Positions 28,269 through 38,836 are shown, numbered from the stretch's first letter. The stretch: 40,727 nt of DNA from Rhizobiaceae bacterium (GCA_027483885.1 JAIXTO010000162.1:1-40727); one strand, 5' to 3'. Notes: generated by a model from the letters alone, not told the origin. Translations and numbers: made by a program.

Positions 28269-31106
28269 ATGGCAAGACACGAGATTGATTTTTCAGAACT
28301 TCTGGATGTGGACCGCCTCAGAGACGAATGCGAGGCGATCGCCAACGCCGGTGACGGCAACATGCTGGAAATCCGGGCAGCGCTTCTGCCTCTCCTGCGC
28401 CGCGCCAACAGCGAGGCGCGCGACAAGGCACGGATGAAACTCTCCGAGGATGGCAGCGGGCTGAATTGCGCCGAGCGCATCTCCTGGGTTCAGGACCAGC
28501 TGATCTCGATCATTCACGCACTTGTCTCCCGTCACGTCTATCCGAAATCGGGTTCGCGCATGGCGGTCACGGCCGTCGGCGGTTATGGGCGGGGCACGCT
28601 GGCGCCGGGATCGGACATCGACCTTCTGTTCCTGCTTCCGGTAAAAAATTCGGAAGAAGTGCGCAAGGCCGTGGAATTCCTGCTCTATGTGCTGTGGGAT
28701 CTCGGCTTCAAGGTGGGCCATGCCACCCGCACGGTGGAAGAGTGCATTGCGCTTTCCAAACAGGACATGACGATCCGCACGACGATCCTTGAAATGCGGT
28801 TGCTCTGCGGAAAAGAGGCGCTGGCAGACGAGTTGCAGGAACGCTTCGCAGCCGAAATCGTCAGCCACAGCGGCCCGGATTTTATCGTCGCAAAACTTGC
28901 CGAACGCGACCAGCGCCATCAGAAAGCCGGCGATACCCGTTATCTGGTGGAGCCGAACGTCAAGGAAGGCAAGGGCGGCCTGCGCGATATCCAGACGCTG
29001 TTCTGGATCACCAAATATCATTATCGTGTGCGCGATCCCGCCGAACTGGTGAAACTCGGCGTTTTGTCGCGCCAGGAGTGGCGGCTGTTCCAGAAGGCGG
29101 AGGATTTTCTCTGGGCGGTACGCTGCCAGATGCATTTCCTGACCGGCAAGGCTGAAGAGCGCCTGTCCTTCGATATCCAGCGCGAGATTGCCGAAAGCCT
29201 GGGGTATCACAACCGGCCGAACCTCTCGGCCGTCGAACGCTTCATGAAGCATTATTTCCTCGTCACCAAGGATGTGGGTGATCTCACCCGCATTCTCTGC
29301 GCAGCGCTTGAGGAGGAACAGGCAAAGCCGGCGCCCGGCATTACCGGCGTTATCTCGCGTTTTCGCAAACGCACCCGCAAGATCCCCGGCAGTGCCGAAT
29401 TTGTCGAGGATCAGGGCCGCATTGCGCTCGCCGCTCCCGATGTCTTCAAGCGGGATCCGGTCAGCATTATCCGGCTGTTCCATGTGGCAGACCTGCACGG
29501 GCTGGAATACCATCCGGATGCGCTGAAGGCGATTACGCGCGGTCTGCATCTCATCAATGACGAGGTGCGGGAAAACACCGAGGCAAACCGGCTGTTTCTC
29601 TCCATTCTCACCTCGCGGCTGGAGCCGGCGCTGACGCTCAGGCGCATGAACGAGGCCGGCGTGCTCGGCCGGTTCATTCCCGAATTCGGCAAGATCGTCG
29701 CGATGATGCAGTTCAGCATGTACCACCATTATACGGTGGACGAGCACCTGATCCGCGCCGTCGAGGGCCTCTCCAACATCGACAAGGGCCGTTTTGCCGA
29801 CGAACATCCGCTCGCCAACAAGCTGATGCCCCATATCGAGGAGCGTCAGGCGCTTTATGTCGCCGTTCTGCTGCACGATGTCGCCAAGGGCCGCCAGGAG
29901 GATCACTCGATTGCAGGCGCCCGCGTGGCGCGCAAGCTCTGCCCGCGCTTCGGGCTTAACCCGAAGCAGACGGAACTCGTCGCCTGGCTGATCGACCAGC
30001 ACCTGCTGATGTCGATGGTGGCGCAGACCCGTGACCTGCACGACCGCAAGACGATCACCGATTTTGCCGACAAGGTGCAGTCGCTCGACCGGCTGAAGAT
30101 GCTGCTGATCCTGACGATCTGCGATATCCGTGCCGTTGGCCCCGGCGTGTGGAACGGCTGGAAGGGCCAGCTGCTGCGCACGCTTTATTACGAGACCGAG
30201 CTTCTGCTGTCGGGCGGTTTTTCGGAAGTATCGCGCAAGGAGCGGGCCAAAGCGTCCGAGGAGGCGCTGGCCAAGGCGCTGTCTGACTGGAGCCAGAAAG
30301 ACCGCAAGACCTATTCGAAGCTGCATTACCAGCCCTATCTTCTCTCCGTTCCGCTTGAAGACCAGGTGCGCCATGTCGGCTTCATCCGCGAGACGGACAA
30401 GGCCGGCCATGCGCTTGCCACCATGGTGCGCACCGACAGTTTTCGCGCCATTACCGAGATCACGGTGCTGGCACCCGACCATCCGCGCCTGTTGTCGATC
30501 ATTGCCGGCGCCTGCGCGGCGGCCGGTGCCAACATTGCCGATGCGCAGATCTATACGACCACCGACGGGCGTGCGCTCGACACCATTCTCATCAGCCGTG
30601 AATTCCAGAACGATGAGGACGAGTTGCGCCGCGCCGCCACCATCGGCCGCATGATCGAGGACGTGCTGTCGGGCAAGAAACGCCTGCCGGAGGTGATCGC
30701 CACCCGCGCCCGCTCCAAAAAGCGCAACAAGACCTTTACCGTCCATCCTTCGGTGACGCTCTCCAACACGCTGTCGAACAAGTTCACCGTCATCGAGGTG
30801 GAAGGGCTCGACCGCACCGGTCTCCTGGCCGACATGACGGTTGTTTTGGCGGACCTGTCGCTCGACATTCACTCGGCACGCATCACCACGTTTGGTGAAA
30901 AGGTCATCGATACCTTCTACGTGACGGATCTCGTCGGCCAGAAGGTCACCAACGAGAACCGTCAGGGCACCATCGTCACGCGGCTCAAGACTGTTATTTC
31001 CGAGCAGGAGGACGAGTTGCGCCGCGGCATGCCGTCGGGCATCATCGCGCCGGATCCGGCCGCCGTGTCCAACACCGCCCTGGCCAAGTCACGGACACAA
31101 GCATGA
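28269..31106 (+). CDS. glnD: Bifunctional PII uridylyltransferase/uridylyl-removing enzyme GlnD
   Basis: GlnD is the glutamine sensor of the nitrogen-control system. It uridylylates PII when glutamine is low and removes UMP when it is high. The 945-residue protein has the nucleotidyltransferase motif [15 protein letters not shown] (Gly104-Asp118, metal ligands Asp116 and Asp118) and an HD domain near residue 535 ([14 protein letters not shown]). Two C-terminal ACT domains begin near 730 ([18 protein letters not shown]) and 841 ([15 protein letters not shown]). ATG 28269 has AGGG upstream and fits the family length. It overlaps murJ by 4 bases. Confidence 0.97.
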   Translation: MARHEIDFSELLDVDRLRDECEAIANAGDGNMLEIRAALLPLLRRANSEARDKARMKLSEDGSGLNCAERISWVQDQLISIIHALVSRHVYPKSGSRMAVTAVGGYGRGTLAPGSDIDLLFLLPVKNSEEVRKAVEFLLYVLWDLGFKVGHATRTVEECIALSKQDMTIRTTILEMRLLCGKEALADELQERFAAEIVSHSGPDFIVAKLAERDQRHQKAGDTRYLVEPNVKEGKGGLRDIQTLFWITKYHYRVRDPAELVKLGVLSRQEWRLFQKAEDFLWAVRCQMHFLTGKAEERLSFDIQREIAESLGYHNRPNLSAVERFMKHYFLVTKDVGDLTRILCAALEEEQAKPAPGITGVISRFRKRTRKIPGSAEFVEDQGRIALAAPDVFKRDPVSIIRLFHVADLHGLEYHPDALKAITRGLHLINDEVRENTEANRLFLSILTSRLEPALTLRRMNEAGVLGRFIPEFGKIVAMMQFSMYHHYTVDEHLIRAVEGLSNIDKGRFADEHPLANKLMPHIEERQALYVAVLLHDVAKGRQEDHSIAGARVARKLCPRFGLNPKQTELVAWLIDQHLLMSMVAQTRDLHDRKTITDFADKVQSLDRLKMLLILTICDIRAVGPGVWNGWKGQLLRTLYYETELLLSGGFSEVSRKERAKASEEALAKALSDWSQKDRKTYSKLHYQPYLLSVPLEDQVRHVGFIRETDKAGHALATMVRTDSFRAITEITVLAPDHPRLLSIIAGACAAAGANIADAQIYTTTDGRALDTILISREFQNDEDELRRAATIGRMIEDVLSGKKRLPEVIATRARSKKRNKTFTVHPSVTLSNTLSNKFTVIEVEGLDRTGLLADMTVVLADLSLDIHSARITTFGEKVIDTFYVTDLVGQKVTNENRQGTIVTRLKTVISEQEDELRRGMPSGIIAPDPAAVSNTALAKSRTQA

Positions 31107-32677
31107 GCCTCGTCAAGAAGTTTGCAACCGTCGGCGGCGCCACGCTTGGCAGCCGCGTGTTCGGGTTCGCCCGCGAAACTCTGATGGCGGCAGCGCTCGG
31201 CACCGGGCCGATGGCCGACGTATTCTACGCCGCCTTCCGGTTCCCGAACCTGTTTCGCCGGCTGTTTGCCGAGGGCGCCTTCAACGCCGCCTTCGTGCCG
31301 TTGTTTTCCAAGGAAATCGAGGCGAACGGCATCGATGGCGCCAAGCGCTTTTCCGAGGAAGTGTTTGGCGTTCTCTTTTCCGTTCTCCTGCTGATCACCA
31401 TCGTCATGGAGCTTTCCATGCCGCTTCTGGTGCGCTTCGTGATCGCGCCCGGCTTTGCCGACGATGCGGAAAAGATGTCGATCACCATCCGCCTTGCCGC
31501 GGTGATGTTTCCTTATCTGATGTGCATGTCGCTGACGGCGATGATGAGCGGCATGCTGAACTCGCTGCATCACTTTTTTGCCGCCGCCATTGCGCCCGTC
31601 TTTTTGAACGTGGTGATGATCGGCGCGCTGTTTTACGCGCTGTGGAGCGGTGCCGATCCGCTGTCGACGGCGTGGTATCTCTCCTGGAGCGTGCTGATCG
31701 CCGGGATCTTGCAGCTGGCCGTGGTCTATTTTGGCGTGCGCCATGCCGGCATCAGCATCGGGTTTCGCATGCCGCGCATCACGCCGAACGTGAAGCGGTT
31801 GCTGATACTGGCCGTGCCGGCAGCGGTGACCGGCGGCGTCACCCAGATCAACCAGATCATCGGTCAGGCGATTGCCTCCAGCAAGGAAGGCGCGATTGCA
31901 GCGCTTCAATATGCCGACCGTATCTACCAGCTGCCGCTCGGCGTCGTCGGCGTTGCTGTTGGCGTGGTGCTTCTGCCGGAACTGTCGCGGGCGCTCAAAT
32001 CCGGCCACATGAAGGAGGCCGGCAATATCCAGAACCGGTCGCTGGAATTTGTGCTGTTCCTGACGCTGCCGGCCGCCGGCGGGCTCTGGATGCTGTCGGA
32101 TGCGATTATCCGCGTTCTCTATGAGCGCGGCGCGTTTTCCGCAGAAAACACCACGGTGGTCGCCTCCATCCTTGCCATCTACGGGCTCGGCCTGCCGGGC
32201 TTCGTGCTGATCAAGGCCTTGCAGCCGGGCTTTTATGCCCGCGAGGACACCAAGACGCCGATGCGTTTCACCATGCTGTCGGTGGTCGTCAATTCAGGCC
32301 TTGCCATCACGCTTTTCCCGTTGATTGCCGAACGCGGCATTGCAACGGCAGAAGCCGCCGCCGGCTGGATCAACACGGCGCTGCTGTTCACCATGCTGCT
32401 GCGGCGCGGCCATCTGGTCTGGGAGTGGGGGCTTGCCCGGCGCACTCTGCTGCTGCTCGTGGCAACCGGCATCATGTGTGCGGCCCTCAGCTATGCGCTT
32501 GGCCATGCGGCTCCCTGGCTTGCACCGGGCACCCGGTTGATCGAGAAGGTTCTTGCCCTGTTTGCGCTGATCGGCGTGGCGATGGTCGTCTATTTCGCCG
32601 CGGCCTTTGCCGTGGGTGGTGCCGATCTCGGCATGATCCGTCGCAACCTCAAGCGCAAGCCGAAGCAGCCCGGCTGA
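31103..32677 (+). CDS. murJ: Lipid II flippase MurJ (MviN)
   Basis: MurJ flips the peptidoglycan precursor lipid II across the inner membrane. The 524-residue protein starts with the diagnostic [18 protein letters not shown] and continues with [20 protein letters not shown]. About 14 membrane helices of the MATE/MVF fold follow, and it ends in a basic tail. It is translationally coupled to glnD through ATGA. The mutS-glnD-murJ order is typical of rhizobia. The next gene is convergent, 13 bases away, with no terminator in between. Confidence 0.96.
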   Translation: MSLVKKFATVGGATLGSRVFGFARETLMAAALGTGPMADVFYAAFRFPNLFRRLFAEGAFNAAFVPLFSKEIEANGIDGAKRFSEEVFGVLFSVLLLITIVMELSMPLLVRFVIAPGFADDAEKMSITIRLAAVMFPYLMCMSLTAMMSGMLNSLHHFFAAAIAPVFLNVVMIGALFYALWSGADPLSTAWYLSWSVLIAGILQLAVVYFGVRHAGISIGFRMPRITPNVKRLLILAVPAAVTGGVTQINQIIGQAIASSKEGAIAALQYADRIYQLPLGVVGVAVGVVLLPELSRALKSGHMKEAGNIQNRSLEFVLFLTLPAAGGLWMLSDAIIRVLYERGAFSAENTTVVASILAIYGLGLPGFVLIKALQPGFYAREDTKTPMRFTMLSVVVNSGLAITLFPLIAERGIATAEAAAGWINTALLFTMLLRRGHLVWEWGLARRTLLLLVATGIMCAALSYALGHAAPWLAPGTRLIEKVLALFALIGVAMVVYFAAAFAVGGADLGMIRRNLKRKPKQPG

Positions 32678-32690
32678 TGAGCTTCTTGCC

Positions 32691-33113
32691 TCAGCAATAG
32701 ACCCAGCGGCGCTTCGGCCCCACGTCGACATGGATGATGCCGTTGCAATAACGGCCGATTCCGCCGATGCCCGGTGCCGTCGCCGCAGCTGCAATGACAG
32801 TGCGATCGGACACACCCGGCACGCGGATATCGGCGGCCAGACAATGGCTGTGCTGTGACTTGCCGGACCGCGGGCGGTGGCCGGAGGTAACCACCGGCTT
32901 GTGTCCCGTCTCCACCGCGATATGGGCAAGGATCGCTTCCAGCTTTTCCGGGAAACATTCGGTTTTGACGCTCACCCGCTGCACCGTATAGGCGGCGCTA
33001 TAGTCGTGCTTGAACAGGTTGGCGCGGCGTTTTTTCACAGTTTCAGTGTCCGCAGCCATGGCGGACGAAAAGGTCATGACGCTGGCCAGCGCGACGCAGA
33101 ACAATGTGCGCAT
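32691..33113 (-). CDS. Secreted M15/YcbK-type peptidase (probable peptidoglycan carboxypeptidase fold)
   Basis: The 140-residue protein has a signal peptide (LFCVALASVMTFSSAMA, cleavage after AMA-A near residue 20) and a small M15-type zinc peptidase domain. The pattern SxHxx(G)xAxD appears as SQHSHCLAAD with Cys91 in the usual glycine position. This gives likely zinc ligands His88, Asp95 and His128 (in IIHVD). SGHRPRSG precedes it. Relatives cut or trim peptidoglycan cross-peptides. The exact substrate is not shown. GGAG lies before ATG 33113. The convergent partner is murJ, another cell-wall gene. Confidence 0.85.
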   Translation of the reverse strand: MRTLFCVALASVMTFSSAMAADTETVKKRRANLFKHDYSAAYTVQRVSVKTECFPEKLEAILAHIAVETGHKPVVTSGHRPRSGKSQHSHCLAADIRVPGVSDRTVIAAAATAPGIGGIGRYCNGIIHVDVGPKRRWVYC

Positions 33114-33474
33114 GATGTCTCCGTCAGTTCGATGCCCATGGGGATGAGCTGAATTTCAACTGGCGGAGCATTTCGTTTCATAAAGTGACGTCAGTAAGGA
33201 CAAAAATGCTCAAATTCTAGATATGGCTGCCTTTGATCCTAATTTCCGTTAACCATTTTGCCGGCAACCGCTTTTTTCGGCTTAGCGATGCAGCTTTGGA
33301 AACGTCAGCGTTTGGTGACGCATCATGGGGGAGATCGTAGGTTGTGGATGACGCATTGATGTCGCAAAAATGCCTGCATATTGTCGAATGTGCTGACGTT
33401 CCACTTGTTTTGCGATCAAGATTCGCATTTGTACGGTGCCTGTACCCAGGAAATTGGGGGGAAGGAAAAGAAAA
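33114..33474. promoter_or_regulatory. Divergent regulatory region, M15 peptidase / opp operon
   Basis: These 361 bases hold no gene and are AT-richer than the flanks. They contain five TGACG-type elements: TGACGTCA at 33186-33193, AACGTCA at 33301-33307, TGACGCAT at 33316-33323 and 33349-33356, and TGACGTT at 33394-33400. A CtrA-like TTAACCAT lies at 33249-33256. Promoters for both genes must lie here, but I could not place either with confidence. Confidence 0.5.
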
Positions 33475-35073
33475 ATGGCATTCATGAAATCCAGGTTGGC
33501 GACCACAATTCTCCTCGGATCGCTTCTGTTCGGCGCAAGCAATGCGCTGGCCGAGGCGGTTCTTCATCGCGGCAACAGCGGCGAGCCGCAGACGCTCGAC
33601 TACGCCCATATCTCCATCGATATCGAAAGCTTCGTGGTCAAGGATCTGTTCGAAGGCCTGACGACCTATGATGCCAAGGGCGAGATCGTGCCGGGTGCTG
33701 CCGAAAGCTGGAGCATGTCCGACGATGGCACCGTTTATACGTTCAAGCTGCGCGACAATGCCAAATGGTCTGACGGTTCTGCCGTGACGGCAGAGGATTT
33801 CGTGTTCTCCATGCGCCGCGTCGAGGACCCGAAGACGGCGGCCGGTTATGCCAATATTCTCTACCCGATCAAGAATGCGCAGAAGGTCAACAAGGGCGAA
33901 GTTCCCGTGGAACAGCTCGGCGTAAAGGCAGTGGATGCAAAGACGGTGGAAATCACGCTCGAACGCCCGACGCCTTTCTTCCTGCAGCTTCTGGCGCATC
34001 AGACGGCGCTGCCGATCTCCAAGGCCAATTTCGAAAAATTCGGCGATCAGTTCGTCAAGCCGGGCAATATGGTCTCCAACGGCGCCTTCAAGCTTGAGAG
34101 CCACGTACCGAACGACACGCTGACGGTCGTGAAGAACGACCAGTACTGGGATGTCGCCAACGTCAAGCTCGACAAGGTGATCTTCTACCCGATCGATGAT
34201 GATGCCGCATCCGTGCGCCGTTTCGAGGCGAAGGAGATGGACCTCGTCTATAATTTCTCCGCCGATCAGATCAAACGCCTGCGCGAAAGTTATGGCGACC
34301 AAGTGCATGTGAACCCGTCGCTTGCCACCTATTATTACACCTTCGATACGCGTGAAGCGCCCTATAGCGATGTGCGGGTGCGCAATGCGCTCTCCATGGC
34401 TGTCGACCGCGACTTCCTGGCAAACGAGATCTATTCCGGCGCGCAGCTGCCGGCCTATCACCTCGTGCCGCCGGGCATGGAAGGCTATGGCGAGGGTGCC
34501 GTGCCGGACTGGGCGTCGCTGTCGCAGATCGACCGCGAGGACAAGGCCATCGCATTGATGAAGGAAGCTGGATACGGTGAAGGCGAAAAGCCGCTCAACA
34601 TCGAGATCCGCTACAACACCAATGCCAACCACGAGCGCGTCGCAACGGCTGTTGCCGACATGTGGAAAAACACGTTTGGCGCAAAGGTCTCGCTGGTCAA
34701 TCTCGATGTGGCCTCGCATTACGCCTACCTTCAGGAAGGCGGCAAGTTCAATGCCGCCCGCGCCGGGTGGACGGCCGATTACGCCGATCCGGAAAACTTC
34801 CTGACGCTGAATGTCGGCTCCAACGTCACCTTCAACTACGCCAAGTACAAGAACGACGAGTTCGACGCGCTGATGCAGCAGTCGAACGAGGAGCGGGATG
34901 TGGCAAAGCGCATGGAAATCCTGAAGAAGGCGGAAGCCATTCTCAGCCGTGACCAGCCGATTGCGCCGTTCATGAATACCGCCAACCTGTGGCTCGTGGC
35001 GTCGCGTGTCTCCGGCTGGAGCGACAATGCGGTGAACTCGCATCTGTCCAAGTATTTGAACGTCTCCGAATAA
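33475..35073 (+). CDS. oppA: Oligopeptide ABC transporter periplasmic binding protein (family 5)
   Basis: This is the peptide receptor of an Opp importer. The 532-residue protein has a cleavable signal peptide (about 1-27, ending NALA) without a lipobox cysteine, so it is a soluble periplasmic protein. The mature part shows the family 5 signature region KLRDNAKWSDGSAVTAEDFV and the later VRNALSMAVDRDFL. It is OppA-like over its length. GGAAGGAAAAG gives a strong ribosome-binding site for ATG 33475; ATG 33436 would place extra residues before the signal peptide. A hairpin follows before oppB, as expected for an abundant binding protein. Confidence 0.95.
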   Translation: MAFMKSRLATTILLGSLLFGASNALAEAVLHRGNSGEPQTLDYAHISIDIESFVVKDLFEGLTTYDAKGEIVPGAAESWSMSDDGTVYTFKLRDNAKWSDGSAVTAEDFVFSMRRVEDPKTAAGYANILYPIKNAQKVNKGEVPVEQLGVKAVDAKTVEITLERPTPFFLQLLAHQTALPISKANFEKFGDQFVKPGNMVSNGAFKLESHVPNDTLTVVKNDQYWDVANVKLDKVIFYPIDDDAASVRRFEAKEMDLVYNFSADQIKRLRESYGDQVHVNPSLATYYYTFDTREAPYSDVRVRNALSMAVDRDFLANEIYSGAQLPAYHLVPPGMEGYGEGAVPDWASLSQIDREDKAIALMKEAGYGEGEKPLNIEIRYNTNANHERVATAVADMWKNTFGAKVSLVNLDVASHYAYLQEGGKFNAARAGWTADYADPENFLTLNVGSNVTFNYAKYKNDEFDALMQQSNEERDVAKRMEILKKAEAILSRDQPIAPFMNTANLWLVASRVSGWSDNAVNSHLSKYLNVSE

Positions 35074-35089
35074 CTCTTGAGGGAGAATG

Positions 35090-35131
35090 GCGCGCGGCAA
35101 CCCGGAAGGGTCGTCGCGCGTCATGCTTTTT
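35090..35131 (+). terminator. Intercistronic stem-loop with T run between oppA and oppB
   Basis: A 14-position stem (35090-35103 with 35108-35121) has two G-T pairs, one A/C mismatch and a GGAA loop, and is followed by TTTTT at 35127-35131. It probably acts as a partial terminator or as a 3' stabiliser that leaves more oppA than oppBCDF mRNA. Confidence 0.7.
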
Positions 35132-35136
35132 GACCC

Positions 35137-36060
35137 ATGATCAGCTTTGTCTTTCGCCGGCTGATGAGCGCCATTCCCACGGTGTTCGTCGTCGTGACGA
35201 TCTCGTTTTTCCTGATGCGCTTTGCGCCTGGCGGTCCGTTTAATCTGGAACGTCCGCTGCCGCCCCAGACCATGGCCAACCTGATGGCGACCTACCATCT
35301 GGACCAGCCGATCTGGCGGCAATATCTCACCTATATCGGCAATGCGCTGACGGGCGATTTCGGCCCGAGCTTCATCTACAAGGACAATACCGTTGCCGAG
35401 CTGATCGGCAAGGCGCTGCCCTATTCGATGCAGCTGGGCTCCATGGCGATCCTGATTGCGCTCGTTGGCGGCGTGCTGCTCGGCACCATTGCAGCCCTTC
35501 GCCAGAACAGCGTGCTCGATTTCGGCCTGATGGCGTTCGCAACCGTTGGCGTGACGGTGCCCAATTTCGTCGTTGGCCCTGTCCTGACGCTGGTGTTTGC
35601 CGTCCTTCTCTCCTGGCTGCCGGCCGGCGGCTGGGGTGACGGTTCGGCGCAATATCTCATCCTGCCGATGATCGCGCTGGCGCTGCCGCAGCTCGCCGTC
35701 TTTGCGCGCCTTACCCGCGGCGCGATGATCGAGGCGCTGCATACCGACCATATCCGCACGGCCCGCGCCTATGGCCTGCCGTCGCGGGTCGTGGTTGTCA
35801 CCCATGCGCTGCGCGGGGCGATGTTGCCTGTCGTCTCCTATCTGGCGCCGTGTGCGGCAGCACTTCTCACCGGTTCGGCCGTGGTGGAAAGCATTTTCAC
35901 CATTCCCGGCGTTGGTCGCTATTTCGTGCTGGGGGCGCTGAACCGCGATTATCCGCTGGTGATGGGCACCGTCATCCTCGTCGCGATCTTTGTGATCGCC
36001 TTCAATCTCCTGGTCGATATCGCCTATGGCCTGCTCGACCCGAGGGTTCGCCATGACTGA
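35137..36060 (+). CDS. oppB: Oligopeptide ABC transporter permease OppB
   Basis: OppB is one of two membrane subunits of the peptide importer. The 307-residue protein is close in length to E. coli OppB and shares TISFFLMRFAPGGPF, YHLDQPIW, GDFGPSF and the EAA-loop stretch HIRTARAYGLPSRVVVVTHA, which contacts the ATPase. It has six membrane helices. No strong ribosome-binding site precedes ATG 35137. It overlaps oppC by 8 bases. Confidence 0.96.
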   Translation: MISFVFRRLMSAIPTVFVVVTISFFLMRFAPGGPFNLERPLPPQTMANLMATYHLDQPIWRQYLTYIGNALTGDFGPSFIYKDNTVAELIGKALPYSMQLGSMAILIALVGGVLLGTIAALRQNSVLDFGLMAFATVGVTVPNFVVGPVLTLVFAVLLSWLPAGGWGDGSAQYLILPMIALALPQLAVFARLTRGAMIEALHTDHIRTARAYGLPSRVVVVTHALRGAMLPVVSYLAPCAAALLTGSAVVESIFTIPGVGRYFVLGALNRDYPLVMGTVILVAIFVIAFNLLVDIAYGLLDPRVRHD

Positions 36061-37183
36061 CATGACCACTATTTCCGCGACAGCACCCGAAATGAAAGGC
36101 CGAAGCCTTGGCCAGCTCGCCTGGATGCGCTTTCGTCGCAACACGGCGGCTATGGTCTCCTGCCTCGTGCTGCTGCTGATCGGGCTTTTTTCCTTTGCCG
36201 GCCCGCTCTTCGTGCCGCATGCCTATGACCAGGTGTTTGCCTCCTACGTCACGATACCGCCGAGCCTGTCGCCCCGGCCGGACCCGAAGACGCTGGAACA
36301 TGTCGCCTCTTCAGCGGCAAGGCGCGCCCGCCTGACACTCGAAAGCTTCGAGATCGAAAACGGCGTGTTTACCGCCAAAGTCACTTCCGCGAACCCCATC
36401 GATCCGCGCTCGGTGCGCTATTTCGACCGGGTAAACGAGTTCAAGTCGACGGAAGTCAAGGAAACCGCTCCTGACCAGCTCTCCATGGTGCTGTCAGGGA
36501 CGGTGGACCAGAAATATTTCTTCTTCGGCACCGACAGCAACGGCCGTGACCTGATGGTGCGCGTCATGCTCGGCGGGCAGATTTCCATTGCCGTCGGGCT
36601 TGCCGCTTCGCTCGTCTCGCTCGGCATCGGCGTCGTCTACGGCGCAACGTCGGGTTATCTCGGCGGGCGCATCGACAATGTGATGATGCGCTTTGTGGAA
36701 ATCCTCTATTCGCTGCCCTTCGTGTTTCTCGTCGTGGTGCTGGTGGTGTTCTTCGGTCGCTCGGTCATCCTGATCTTTGCCGTCATCGGCGCGGTGCAAT
36801 GGCTGGAAATGGCCCGCATCGTGCGCGGCCAGACGCTGTCGCTGAAGCGGCGCGAATTCGTCGGCGCGGCGCAGGCGCTCGGTCTCTCCGACTGGCAGAT
36901 CATCCGCCGCCACATCATCCCGAACACCATCGGGCCGGTCATCGTGTTTGTGACCGTGGTGGTGCCGCAGGTGATCCTGACGGAAAGTTTCCTTTCCTTC
37001 CTCGGCCTTGGTGTTCAGGCGCCGCTGGCGAGCTGGGGAACACTGATCTCGGAAGGGGCTAAGAACATGCAGAACGCACCCTGGCTTTTGATCTTCCCGT
37101 CGATCTTCTTCGTCATCACGCTGTTTTCGCTGAATTTCGTCGGCGACGGCCTGCGCGACGCGCTCGATCCGAAGGACCGTTGA
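36053..37183 (+). CDS. oppC: Oligopeptide ABC transporter permease OppC with periplasmic insertion
   Basis: OppC is the second membrane subunit. The 376-residue protein is about 75 residues longer than E. coli OppC. The extra length lies after the first membrane helix (about residues 55-140) and precedes FGTDSNGRDLMVRV. It contains a predicted soluble, partly charged segment that should face the periplasm. The permease core is normal, with the EAA-loop FVGAAQALGLSDWQIIRRH. ATG 36053 lies inside the oppB end, so translation is coupled; a longer start at 36026 is less likely. oppDF follows directly. Confidence 0.94.
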   Translation: MTDMTTISATAPEMKGRSLGQLAWMRFRRNTAAMVSCLVLLLIGLFSFAGPLFVPHAYDQVFASYVTIPPSLSPRPDPKTLEHVASSAARRARLTLESFEIENGVFTAKVTSANPIDPRSVRYFDRVNEFKSTEVKETAPDQLSMVLSGTVDQKYFFFGTDSNGRDLMVRVMLGGQISIAVGLAASLVSLGIGVVYGATSGYLGGRIDNVMMRFVEILYSLPFVFLVVVLVVFFGRSVILIFAVIGAVQWLEMARIVRGQTLSLKRREFVGAAQALGLSDWQIIRRHIIPNTIGPVIVFVTVVVPQVILTESFLSFLGLGVQAPLASWGTLISEGAKNMQNAPWLLIFPSIFFVITLFSLNFVGDGLRDALDPKDR

Positions 37184-37185
37184 GC

Positions 37186-38793
37186 ATGGATACCACTAAG
37201 ACCAACGACACCGTGCTGACGGTTGCCAACCTGAAGGTGGATTTCACCACGCCTGATGGCGATGTGAATGCGGTGAAGGGCACTGGCTTTTCGGTGAAGA
37301 AGGGCGAAACGCTCGCCATCGTCGGCGAATCAGGTTCCGGCAAGAGCCAGACGATGATGGCGATCATGGGACTTCTTGCCAGCAATGGCCGCGTCTCCGG
37401 CTCGGCCCGCTACGGCGAGACGGAATTGGTCGGCGCCAGCCTTTCGACGCTCAATAGCGCGCGCGGCTCCAAGATCACCATGATCTTTCAGGAGCCGATG
37501 ACCTCGCTCGATCCGCTCTACACCATTGGCCGGCAGATCGCCGAACCGCTCATCCACCATCGCGGCATGGGCAAGCGTGAGGCGCGCTCCCGCGTGCTGG
37601 AACTGTTGAAACTCGTCGGCATCCCGGACCCGGAGCGGCGCATCGACAGCTATCCGCATGAAATGTCAGGCGGCCAGCGCCAGCGCGTGATGATCGCGAT
37701 GGCCTTGGCGAACGAGCCGGACTTGCTGATTGCCGACGAACCGACGACGGCGCTCGATGTAACCATCCAGGCGCAGATTCTGGATCTTCTCGCCGACCTG
37801 CAAAAACGCTTCGGCATGGCCATCGTGCTGATTACCCATGATCTGGGTGTGGTGAAACATGTCGCCGACCGCGTTGTGGTGATGCGGCGCGGCGAGATTG
37901 TCGAACAGGGCACACGCGACGATATCTTTGGCAATGCCCAGCATGACTATACGAAGATGCTGCTTGCCTCCGAACCGGCCGGCATCAAGCCTGCGCCGCC
38001 TGCGGAGGCTCCCGTTATTCTCGAAGGCCGCAATGTCGTTGTTGATTTCGATATCGGCGGCGGTTTCCTGTTCAAGGGCAGCCAGACGTTTCGCGCCGTG
38101 GACAATGTCACGGTGCGGCTGCGGCAGGGGCAGACCATCGGCATCGTTGGCGAATCGGGTTCGGGAAAATCGACGCTCGGCCGCGCGCTCCTGCGGCTGC
38201 TGGAATCGGACGGGCGTTATCGCTTCGAGACGACCGATGTCTCAAGCCTCGACCGCAAACAGATGCGGCCCTACCGGCGCCAGTTGCAGCTGGTGTTCCA
38301 GGACCCTTACGGCTCGCTGTCGCCGCGCCAGACGGTGGGTGAAATCATCACCGAAGGGCTTTATGTCCACGAGCCGGCGCTTTCCAGGGCCGACCGGGAC
38401 AAGCGGGCCATCGAGGCGCTGAACGAGGTTGGGCTCGATCCGGCCGCCCGCAACCGTTATCCGCACGAGTTTTCCGGCGGGCAGCGCCAGCGCATCGCCA
38501 TTGCCCGTTCGATGATCCTCAAGCCCAAGGTGGTCATCCTCGACGAACCGACGTCGGCGCTCGACCGTTCGGTGCAACGGCAGGTCATCGAACTGCTGCG
38601 TGACCTGCAATCAAAACACGATCTCTCCTATGTCTTCATCAGCCACGATCTGTCGGTGGTGCGCGCCATGTCCGACCATGTGGTTGTCATGAAGAACGGC
38701 CGCATCGTGGAAGAGGGGCCGACGGAAGAGATTTTCGACAGTCCCGCCGAGGATTATACCAAGGCGCTGATTGCCGCGGCCTTCACGCATTGA
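37186..38793 (+). CDS. Fused oligopeptide ABC transporter ATPase (OppD-OppF fusion)
   Basis: One 535-residue polypeptide carries both ATPase domains of the importer. The first domain has Walker A GESGSGKS (Lys53), signature [15 protein letters not shown] and Walker [13 protein letters not shown]. The second has Walker A at 322-329 (Lys328), signature [15 protein letters not shown] and Walker [13 protein letters not shown]. Both Q loops are present. E. coli uses separate OppD and OppF; YejF has the same fused layout, but the permeases here are OppB/OppC-like. ATG 37186 has GAAGGA upstream; TTG 37180 overlaps the oppC stop. A terminator ends the operon. Confidence 0.95.
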   Translation: MDTTKTNDTVLTVANLKVDFTTPDGDVNAVKGTGFSVKKGETLAIVGESGSGKSQTMMAIMGLLASNGRVSGSARYGETELVGASLSTLNSARGSKITMIFQEPMTSLDPLYTIGRQIAEPLIHHRGMGKREARSRVLELLKLVGIPDPERRIDSYPHEMSGGQRQRVMIAMALANEPDLLIADEPTTALDVTIQAQILDLLADLQKRFGMAIVLITHDLGVVKHVADRVVVMRRGEIVEQGTRDDIFGNAQHDYTKMLLASEPAGIKPAPPAEAPVILEGRNVVVDFDIGGGFLFKGSQTFRAVDNVTVRLRQGQTIGIVGESGSGKSTLGRALLRLLESDGRYRFETTDVSSLDRKQMRPYRRQLQLVFQDPYGSLSPRQTVGEIITEGLYVHEPALSRADRDKRAIEALNEVGLDPAARNRYPHEFSGGQRQRIAIARSMILKPKVVILDEPTSALDRSVQRQVIELLRDLQSKHDLSYVFISHDLSVVRAMSDHVVVMKNGRIVEEGPTEEIFDSPAEDYTKALIAAAFTH

Positions 38794-38804
38794 CATCTCT
38801 CGTG

Positions 38805-38836
38805 TTACGCCCGGTTCTGCCGGGCGTAATTTTTTT
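38805..38836 (+). terminator. Rho-independent terminator of the opp operon
   Basis: A perfect 10-bp stem TTACGCCCGG / CCGGGCGTAA (38805-38814, 38820-38829) with a TTCTG loop is followed by seven T (38830-38836), 11 bases after the ATPase stop codon. Confidence 0.93.

Noticed and set aside
33343..33351. Single TGTGGATGA as a DnaA box
   Set aside because: It is one base off consensus, isolated, and expected by chance in a window of this size.
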